From: Acidimicrobiaceae bacterium
Lineage (GTDB): Bacteria; Actinomycetota; Acidimicrobiia; Acidimicrobiales; RAAP-2
Direction: 5' to 3'
Assembly: GCA_003155915.1 (NCBI GenBank)
Contig: PMFA01000023.1
Span: 1 to 36,855, forward strand
Length of the DNA stretch: 36,855 nt
Both the position numbers and the translations under genes were made by a program. Below, in pieces: positions 1 through 6,013 of this stretch; position 1 is the first letter of the stretch; each line of letters starts with the position of its first letter. Below the pieces are notes generated by a model, which worked only from the letters and a program-made list of their open reading frames with translations, did not search any database and had not been told where the DNA came from.

Positions 1-683
1 GTGGTGGTACAGGCGGTGGTGGCACAGGCGGCGGTGGCACAGGCGGCGGCACAGGCGGCGGCACAGGCGGCGGCGGCACAGGCGGTACTGGTGGCAGTGG
101 CGGAGGAACAACGCTGAAGACCCAAGCGACACTGACCTTGACGAGCACGTCGGGTACGCAGAACACGCCGCTGACGCTCACGTCGAGCGGTGGGTCGGGC
201 ACGGGTGCCGTGACCTACGTCGTGACTGACGCCGGGGGTGCGCAGTGCACGATCACCGGTTCGATTCTGAACGCGCCCAACGCCGGTACCTGCACGGTGA
301 CCGTCACGAAAGCCGCGGACGGTACCTACGCCGTGGCCTCATCGGATCCGACGACCGTCACGATGGCGCTCGCGCCGATCATCATCCCGGTGAACCCACC
401 CCAGAGCGTGCCCGGAGCCTTGATGGTGACGTTCGCGAAGAACTCCAAGCGGCTCAACTCGAGCGACGAGCGCAACCTCACGCGTCTCGCGCACGAGTTG
501 GTGAAGGGCACGTCGATCACCTTGACCTACTACGCCAAGGGTCAGAGCGCACTGGCGAAGGCTCGCGCCCTGGTCGTCGAGTCGTTCTTGAAGAGTCGAC
601 ACTCAGAGCCGCTGCACTTCACGTTGCAGAAAGTGCCCTCGAAGTCCTCCAACGCAGTGAAGGTCACACCAACCAAGAATTAA
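1..683 (+). CDS. Gly/Thr-rich surface protein, C-terminal part (5' partial)
   Basis: The reading frame (codons beginning at base 3) is open from the window edge to TAA at 681-683, so the start lies outside. The first ~35 residues are a low-complexity linker of Gly-Gly-(Gly)-Thr units. About 75 residues of a Thr/Ser-rich beta-type domain follow (around bases 118-363), with two Cys (in AQCTITG and GTCTVTV), resembling the Ig-like repeats of actinobacterial secreted proteins. The C-terminal ~100 residues start at VTFAKNSKRL and contain YYAKGQSALAKARALVVES, which recalls the 'RA..V...L' helix of OmpA-like peptidoglycan-binding domains, although the canonical NxxLSxxRA residues are only partly kept. 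A wall-associated or secreted role is inferred. It converges on fabF with a 21-nt gap. Confidence 0.7.
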   Translation, partial: GGTGGGGTGGGGTGGGTGGGTGGGGTGGTGGSGGGTTLKTQATLTLTSTSGTQNTPLTLTSSGGSGTGAVTYVVTDAGGAQCTITGSILNAPNAGTCTVTVTKAADGTYAVASSDPTTVTMALAPIIIPVNPPQSVPGALMVTFAKNSKRLNSSDERNLTRLAHELVKGTSITLTYYAKGQSALAKARALVVESFLKSRHSEPLHFTLQKVPSKSSNAVKVTPTKN

Positions 684-704
684 GAAGCCGCGGCGCGTTG
701 TCTT

Positions 705-1904
705 CTAGGCGTGAAAGCGTCGGAAGACAACGCTGCCGTTGTGGCCGCCGAAACCGAAGGAGTTCGACAAGATCACTTCGACGTCGGCTGTTCGGGGCTG
801 TCCGATCACCACGTCGAGGCCCACGTCCGGGTCGACCTTCGTCGTGCCGGCGGTTGGAGGAATCACCTGGTTGACCAGCGTCATCACCGACGCCACGCCT
901 TCGAGGGCGCCCGCGGCGGCGAGTGAATGACCGAGGTGACCCTTGATCGACGTGACCGGGGGAGCGTGGTCACCGAAGACCTTGCGAACGGCGACGGACT
1001 CGGCGAGGTCATTGAGCGGTGTCGACGTGCCGTGGGCGTTGATGTGCGACACTTCGCTCGCCGACACGCCGGCGTCTTCGAGCGCCAACTCCATGCAGCG
1101 AATCGCGCCGTGACCGGACGGGTCCGGGGCGGTGATGTGGTGCGCGTCGGCGGTCGAGGCGGCGCCCAGCACTTCGGCGTAGATAGTGGCGCCGCGTGAG
1201 ATCGCGTGATCCCACTCTTCCAGAATCAAGATGCCGGCGCCCTCTCCCATGACGAACCCGTCGCGGTTGACGTCGAAGGGGCGCGAGAATTCGGTGTTGC
1301 TCAGCGCGGTCATGTTGCGAAAGCCGGCCTCGGCGATCTCGACCATCACCGCTTCGGCGCCGCCAGCAACCGCGACGGTGCTTCTTCCGCTCGCGACGAG
1401 TCGCGCGGCGTTGCCGATGGCGTGCGTGCCGGCCGCGCACGCGGTCGTGACCGTCTCACACGGCCCGCCGAGCCCGAAGCGCATCGAGACCGCGGCGGTG
1501 GCGGCGTTGGGCATCATCATCGGCACCATGAACGGCGAGACGCGGGCCGGCCCTTTTTCGGTCAAGACTCGGAACTGTTCGAGCACGGTCTGGAGGCCAC
1601 CGATGCCCGTTGTCACGATGCTCCCGGCGTCGAGGAGCGGGCCCACTAAACCACTCTGGCGCCACGCCTCGTCGGCCGCCATCAGCGCGTAGAGCGTGAA
1701 GGGGTCGAATCGACGGAGTTCTTTGGGTCCGCCAATGTGCGTGGTGTCAAAGGGCGCGATGCGCTTGCTCTCCGGCGCCGTGTCCTTCAAGAGGGCCCTC
1801 CATAGCGCCTCGACACCCACACCGGCGCAACTAATCGCGCCGAAGCCCGTGACGGCCACCCGGTATCCCGGAATAGGCCCCTGTGGGGTTACCGCGACGC
1901 GCAC
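705..1904 (-). CDS. fabF: Beta-ketoacyl-ACP synthase II (FabF)
   Basis: 399 residues, standard length for KAS II, which condenses malonyl-ACP with acyl-ACP in the type II fatty-acid cycle in the cytosol. The nucleophile is Cys156 in VTTACAAGTH. The two active-site histidines are His291 (NAHGTST) and His326 (SIKGHLGHSLAAAG), with Lys321 in the same loop, matching the Cys-His-His-Lys set of FabF. The start is GTG at 1904; its G is also the last base of the acpP stop (TAGTG), so translation is probably coupled to acpP. It is the last gene of fabD-fabG-acpP-fabF. The N-terminal ~12 residues before VAVTGFGAIS are a short extension. FabF rather than FabB is favoured by its place after acpP. Confidence 0.95.
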   Translation of the reverse strand: MRVAVTPQGPIPGYRVAVTGFGAISCAGVGVEALWRALLKDTAPESKRIAPFDTTHIGGPKELRRFDPFTLYALMAADEAWRQSGLVGPLLDAGSIVTTGIGGLQTVLEQFRVLTEKGPARVSPFMVPMMMPNAATAAVSMRFGLGGPCETVTTACAAGTHAIGNAARLVASGRSTVAVAGGAEAVMVEIAEAGFRNMTALSNTEFSRPFDVNRDGFVMGEGAGILILEEWDHAISRGATIYAEVLGAASTADAHHITAPDPSGHGAIRCMELALEDAGVSASEVSHINAHGTSTPLNDLAESVAVRKVFGDHAPPVTSIKGHLGHSLAAAGALEGVASVMTLVNQVIPPTAGTTKVDPDVGLDVVIGQPRTADVEVILSNSFGFGGHNGSVVFRRFHA

Positions 1905-2143
1905 TACAGCTTGGCGTAGATCAGTTCGAAGGCTTCGCCGACCGTGCGAATGTCCTTCAGTTCATCTTCGGCGACTTCGATGTCGAACGCCTCTTCGAGG
2001 GCCATGACCAGTTCGACCAGGTCGAGGCTGTCGGCGCCGAGGTCGTCGCTGAAGGAGGCCTCGAGGGTCACCTTCGACGGGTCGACCGCTAAGACTTCGA
2101 CGGCTGCGTCGGTGAACTTGCTGAGTGCTTCGTTGCGGTCCAT
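1904..2143 (-). CDS. acpP: Acyl carrier protein
   Basis: 79 residues, acidic, four-helix ACP. The 4'-phosphopantetheine attachment Ser39 sits in the motif GADSLDLVEL. It carries the growing acyl chain between FabD, FabG and FabF, whose genes surround it. The ATG at 2143 is preceded by an AAGGGG-like ribosome binding site, and the 60-nt gap to fabG (2144-2202) includes a run of A's on the coding strand just before it. The stop overlaps the fabF start by one base. Confidence 0.95.
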   Translation of the reverse strand: MDRNEALSKFTDAAVEVLAVDPSKVTLEASFSDDLGADSLDLVELVMALEEAFDIEVAEDELKDIRTVGEAFELIYAKL

Positions 2144-2202
2144 GGAGTTGCCCCTTTTTTCTGTCGCTCCATCGTACTAAAGCGCGGCACCGTGACGGTC
2201 AC

Positions 2203-2907
2203 TCACAGGCCCATGGCGAGGCCGCCGTCAACCGCGAGGACGGCGCCGGTGATGTAGCGGGCCTCGCTACTGGCGAGGAAGCCGACAACCCCTGCGATAT
2301 CACTCGGCTGGCCGATGCGGTCCATGGGGATCAAGGCCGCCATCGCGTCCTTGGCGGCGCCCAGGTCATTGGTCATGTCGGTTTCGATCAGTCCCGGGGC
2401 GACCACGTTCACGGTGATGCCGCGCGAGGCGACCTCTTTGGCGAGCGCCCGGGCCAGTCCGACGAGGCCGGCCTTGGCGGCGGCGTAGTTCGCCTGGCCG
2501 GGAACGCCCACGAAGGGACTGATCGAACCGATGAAGATGATCGAACCGGCGCGCTGGCGCACCATCGAGGCCATTGTCGCGCGCGCACCGTAAAAGGCGC
2601 CGTCGAGGTCCGTCGAGAGGACCTCGCGCCACTGGTCGTCGGACATCCGCATCGCCAGTCCGTCACGGGTGACGCCCGCGTTGAGCACCGCGACCTCGAC
2701 CGGACCGAACTCGGCGATCGCGGACTTCACGGCGTCGTTGACGGCCACGGAGTCCGCGACGTCGACGCGCAACGCTTTGGCGCACCCGCTCGGCGCGTCA
2801 CCGGAACGCGAGAGTGCGACGACGTGGTCGCCCTGGTCGATGAACCACTGCGCGATCGCCGCGCCGATGCCGCGACTCGCGCCGGTGACGATGACGTGTC
2901 GGCTCAT
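2203..2907 (-). CDS. fabG: 3-oxoacyl-ACP reductase (FabG), SDR family
   Basis: 234 residues from the ATG at 2907; this start is fixed by the ATGA overlap with the fabD stop, although the frame stays open upstream inside fabD. It has a Rossmann fold with the SDR cofactor motif GASRGIG (residues 9-15), NAG at 76-78 and the catalytic Ser128, Tyr141 and Lys145 (NYAAAKAG). It would reduce beta-ketoacyl-ACP with NADPH in fatty-acid elongation. Oddity: the position that normally holds the fourth tetrad residue Asn (pattern 'TNL.G.F') is Asp100 here (STDLDGAF). Context between fabD and acpP makes FabG much more likely than another SDR. Confidence 0.92.
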   Translation of the reverse strand: MSRHVIVTGASRGIGAAIAQWFIDQGDHVVALSRSGDAPSGCAKALRVDVADSVAVNDAVKSAIAEFGPVEVAVLNAGVTRDGLAMRMSDDQWREVLSTDLDGAFYGARATMASMVRQRAGSIIFIGSISPFVGVPGQANYAAAKAGLVGLARALAKEVASRGITVNVVAPGLIETDMTNDLGAAKDAMAALIPMDRIGQPSDIAGVVGFLASSEARYITGAVLAVDGGLAMGL

Positions 2908-3833
2908 AGTTCGATTCCTTCGAGTTCGCTCAACGTCGGGGGCGCGAACTGGCGCTCGAACGGGCGGATTCGCTTGGTCAGTCCGGTGAGCACGCCGCTC
3001 GGCGGCATTTCGATGGTCGTGGTCACCGACTCGGGCACGGTCATCGTGGCCTCGAAGAACTGGACGGGTGAGGTCAACTGTCGCGACAAGAGCTCTCGCC
3101 ACTCCTCGGCCGACACGTGGACCTTCGCGTCGACGTTCGAGATCAGCACGGCGTCGGTCGTGCCCCACTCGACGCTCGCGAGTGCTTTGTCGAGTTCGTC
3201 CTGGGCCGGCCCCATGAGTGGTGAGTGGAACGCACCCCCGACCGGAAGCGGCGTCGCGCGACGCCACCCGAGCTCCTTGTGGCGCGCGAGCAGGTCGTCC
3301 AGGCCCGCGCGCGTCCCGCTGACGACGATCTGCCCAGTGCCGTTGATGTTGGCCACCCACACGCCGTCGAGTCCGTCGAGCGCTGCACGCGCGCCTTCGT
3401 CACCGCCCATCAAGGCGACCATCGATCCCTCGGTCGCGGCGGCGGCGCGCGCCATCGCGGCGCCACGAACGCCGATGAGTCGTGCGCCGTCTTCGATGGA
3501 GAGCAGTCCCGAGGCGACCAGGGCGCTGAACTCACCGAGGCTGTGACCGAGGAGGTAGCGCGGTCGAATACCGTGCTCGACCAAATCGAAATAACCGACG
3601 ATCGAAAGGGCGAAGGTGGCGATCTGGGCCCGATCGGTTCGCACGACTTCTTCGTCAGAACCGCTGATCAATAGGGCGGCGACGTCAAGGCGCGCGGCGT
3701 CACTGACGCGCGCGAGGATCTCCCAGAATCGAGGGGATTGCCACTCGACGCCGGCGCCACCGCTCAGCGAACCCTGGCCGGGAAAGAGTGCGACGACGTC
3801 GTCGCGGAACTCCAAGGATGATTGATCGGTCAT
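2904..3833 (-). CDS. fabD: Malonyl-CoA:ACP transacylase (FabD)
   Basis: 309 residues. It transfers malonyl from CoA to ACP, supplying the extender unit. The N-terminal LFPGQGSL motif, the nucleophile elbow GHSLGEFSALVASG with Ser98, Arg124 (GVRGAAM) and the catalytic His203 in GGAFHSPLM are all present. It is the first gene of the fab operon, starting at ATG 3833, and overlaps fabG by 4 nt (ATGA). The 123 nt up to the tRNA-Leu 3' end at 3957 has no gene, so the operon either has its own promoter there or reads through from the tRNA. Confidence 0.93.
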   Translation of the reverse strand: MTDQSSLEFRDDVVALFPGQGSLSGGAGVEWQSPRFWEILARVSDAARLDVAALLISGSDEEVVRTDRAQIATFALSIVGYFDLVEHGIRPRYLLGHSLGEFSALVASGLLSIEDGARLIGVRGAAMARAAAATEGSMVALMGGDEGARAALDGLDGVWVANINGTGQIVVSGTRAGLDDLLARHKELGWRRATPLPVGGAFHSPLMGPAQDELDKALASVEWGTTDAVLISNVDAKVHVSAEEWRELLSRQLTSPVQFFEATMTVPESVTTTIEMPPSGVLTGLTKRIRPFERQFAPPTLSELEGIEL

Positions 3834-3956
3834 CTTCTAACGGTAACAGCGGGGCCCGAGCGTTGACTGGCTCCGTGACGCGCGCGTCACGTCGCGGCGA
3901 CTCCCAGCGCGTGCGCGCCTGACCGGCGTTCGCGACGTCGTGCGGCAAGATTTTCG

Positions 3957-4040
3957 TGCCCGGAGTGGGACTTGAACCCACACACCCTTTCGAGTAAAGA
4001 CTTTTGAGGCCTCCGCGTCTGCCGATTCCGCCATCCGGGC
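3957..4040 (-). tRNA. tRNA-Leu (anticodon CAA)
   Basis: 84-nt class II tRNA on the minus strand. The acceptor arms GCCCGGA/TCCGGGC pair perfectly and the discriminator is A. The D-arm region is TGGCGGAATCGGCAGAC. The anticodon stem GAGGC/GTCTT (with G-U pairs) holds the loop CTCAAAA, giving anticodon CAA for UUG codons. A long variable arm (CTC-GAAA-GGG) and T-arm GTGGG-TTCAAGT-CCCAC follow. CCA is not encoded. It lies upstream of, and in the same direction as, the fab operon. Confidence 0.95.
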
Positions 4041-4080
4041 TGAGCGAACAACGATAACACCGCAACGTAGTGTGGCGAAG

Positions 4081-5145
4081 ATGAAGGCGACCTTGTGGCG
4101 ACAGGACACGGGGATTCGCTTTCCGGTCCGCTCGGCCGCACAGCACCACGACGTTCGCTCGCGGCTCTTCTTGGGCGTCGAGCACCACGGCGTCACCGGC
4201 TACGGCGAGGTCGCACCCCAACCCGAGGAGCTGAACGGGGACGCCGCGATCGCCGACGTCATCGACGAGGTGCGGATCTTCGTGTTGCCCCAACTGCAAC
4301 AGATCCTCGAGCGAGAGGGCGATCTACCGTCGTGGACGCGCGTCGCGCGTTTTGGCGGATCGCGCGCGGCGAGCAACCCCGCCGTCGCGGTACTCGAGAT
4401 GGCGTTACTGGAGCGCGAGCTGCGGGCCGCTCGAGGATCGATCGAGTCACTGTGGCCCGCGACATTCGAGACGCCGCTCCAGGCGACGGTCTCCTTGATT
4501 GACGACGCCGAGTGGCACGTCGAACCCGGTGTGGCGCGCGTACGCGCGAAGATCGCAGCGGCCCCGCTCAGTTCCAGCGCCCTTCGCCGGCTCGGTGAAC
4601 TCAACGTACCCGTGCTGCTCGACTACAACTGCGGCGCCAGCGACGACGCCCAGGTGATCGAACAGGTCCGTCAGGTGCGCGAGGTCGCCAACGTGGCGGC
4701 GGTCGAACAGCCCTACGCCGTGGGCAACGTCGTGGATTCAGCCCGCTTGGGCGAACAGTTGGGCGTGGCGCTCAGCATCGACGAGGGCGTGCGCAGCCTG
4801 CGCGACGTCGCTCAGATCGTGCGCTACCGGGCCGCTGAGATCATCTGCGTGAAGCCGGCGCGCGTCGGCGGCCTCGCGAACGCGCGAACGATCATCCTTC
4901 GAGCCCGCGAGGCGGGACTTCGAGCGTACGTGGGTGGTTTCTTCGAATCGCCCTACGCGCGATCGGTCCACCAATCCCTGGCGCGTAACTGCGTCGACGA
5001 GCCGAGTGATCTCAGCCCCGTCGAGGTGGTCACGGCGGACTATTCACGCGAAGTCGACGCCGTGCCGTGCGCCTTTGGGGTGACCCCGTCGCCCGAGATG
5101 CTCGAGCGCAGCACCGTTCTGGTGGACCTGCAACTGGCGATTTAG
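4081..5145 (+). CDS. menC: Enolase-superfamily enzyme, probable o-succinylbenzoate synthase (MenC)
   Basis: 354 residues from ATG 4081; a GTG at 4072 in frame would add three. The family's acid-base and metal residues are visible: Lys157 (RVRAKIAA, the second Lys of the usual KxK, with Arg in the first place), the metal ligands Asp181 (LLDYNCG), Glu209 (VEQPY) and Asp234 (LSIDEGV), and the opposing Lys258 (ICVKPARVGG). The DYN motif and VEQP fit MenC, the dehydratase of menaquinone synthesis. No other men gene is near, so dipeptide epimerase or N-acylamino-acid racemase activity, both known in this family, cannot be excluded. It starts about 40 nt from the divergent tRNA-Leu. Confidence 0.68.
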   Translation: MKATLWRQDTGIRFPVRSAAQHHDVRSRLFLGVEHHGVTGYGEVAPQPEELNGDAAIADVIDEVRIFVLPQLQQILEREGDLPSWTRVARFGGSRAASNPAVAVLEMALLERELRAARGSIESLWPATFETPLQATVSLIDDAEWHVEPGVARVRAKIAAAPLSSSALRRLGELNVPVLLDYNCGASDDAQVIEQVRQVREVANVAAVEQPYAVGNVVDSARLGEQLGVALSIDEGVRSLRDVAQIVRYRAAEIICVKPARVGGLANARTIILRAREAGLRAYVGGFFESPYARSVHQSLARNCVDEPSDLSPVEVVTADYSREVDAVPCAFGVTPSPEMLERSTVLVDLQLAI

Positions 5146-5154
5146 ACTCTCGCC

Positions 5155-5454
5155 ATGAGTTCGCGCCTATACAAACGACGACTAGAAGACGTACAACGCC
5201 AACTCAACCAGGCGCGCGAGAGCCTCAACGTCCTTCAAGAGCAGGTCACGGTCTGGAACGACGCGCTGGAGGACTCGCGAATCCGCGCGCTGGTCTCAGA
5301 GACGCCACTGCAGGCCCACGAGTACGACGACCTCTCGCGCCACGTCGCGGTAGCGAACGCCGAGATGAATCGCCGCGCCGAAGAGGTCCGCGAGCTCGTC
5401 GACGCCCGCGACGAACTCTTGCGCGACTGGACGCCGGATGACGAACGTGGATAA
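5155..5454 (+). CDS. Small charged coiled-coil protein of unknown function
   Basis: 99 residues, starting at ATG 5155, nine bases after the menC stop. It is almost entirely predicted helix: two long heptad-like stretches (about residues 5-40 and 65-92) rich in Glu, Arg, Gln and Leu, joined by a short segment around SETPLQAHEYDD. It has no signal peptide or membrane segment. Its end overlaps the start of the response-regulator gene by 17 nt, so the two are probably co-translated. I do not recognise the family. A role linked to the regulator is possible from position only. Confidence 0.75.
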   Translation: MSSRLYKRRLEDVQRQLNQARESLNVLQEQVTVWNDALEDSRIRALVSETPLQAHEYDDLSRHVAVANAEMNRRAEEVRELVDARDELLRDWTPDDERG

Positions 5455-6013
5455 GCGCGTCGTCATCGCCGACGACGAGTCGATCATCCGGCTCGATCTC
5501 AAGGAGATCCTCGAGGGTGACGGCTACCTCGTCGTGGGCGAAGCGGCCCGCGGCGACGACGCGCTGGCGATGATTCGCGAACTCCGTCCCGACTTGGCCC
5601 TGCTCGACGTGAAGATGCCGGGCCTCGACGGTATCGAGGTCGCCACGGCGCTGAAGGGGACCGCCACGGTGGTCGTCTTGCTCACGGCGTTCAGCCAGCG
5701 TTCGCTCATCGAGAGCGCGCGCGACGCGGGTGTCGTCGCGTACCTCGTCAAGCCCTTTCGCTCGAGTGAGATCCTGCCCAAGCTGGCAGCGATCATGTCA
5801 CCGGCGAACGAAGAGCGTGACGCCGAGGTGTCACAGGTCGAGGACAAGATCGAGACCCGTGAGATCGTCCAACGAGCCAAGGAGATGCTGATGCAAGAGC
5901 GCGGACTCGACGAGCCGGCGGCCTTCGAGATCATCCAGCAGTCGGCGATGCGCGGGCGAACGCGCATGCGCGACATCGCCCAGCAGATCTTGAAGGGTGA
6001 GTTCGTTGGCTGA
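5438..6013 (+). CDS. pdtaR: Response regulator with ANTAR RNA-binding domain (PdtaR-like)
   Basis: 191 residues. Residues 6-122 form a receiver domain: acidic pocket VIADDES, phospho-acceptor Asp57 (LALLDVKMPG), Thr in LLTAF and Lys in YLVKPF. Residues ~130-190 form an ANTAR domain (RAKEMLMQERGLDEPAAFEI) of the kind that binds paired RNA hairpins and antagonises transcription termination. The arrangement matches mycobacterial PdtaR (Rv1626). No histidine kinase is adjacent, as is usual for PdtaR, whose kinase is encoded elsewhere. A start at GTG 5447 is also possible. It overlaps the upstream coiled-coil gene and reaches into the polA start region. Confidence 0.9.
   Translation: MTNVDKRVVIADDESIIRLDLKEILEGDGYLVVGEAARGDDALAMIRELRPDLALLDVKMPGLDGIEVATALKGTATVVVLLTAFSQRSLIESARDAGVVAYLVKPFRSSEILPKLAAIMSPANEERDAEVSQVEDKIETREIVQRAKEMLMQERGLDEPAAFEIIQQSAMRGRTRMRDIAQQILKGEFVG

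Noticed and set aside
245-874. Arg-rich 209-residue reading frame overlapping the first gene and fabF
   Set aside because: Typical off-frame product of GC-rich DNA, crossing two real genes in different directions.
2908-3360. N-terminal extension of FabG to 385 residues
   Set aside because: The added part is an Arg-rich shadow of fabD; the ATGA overlap fixes the start at 2907.
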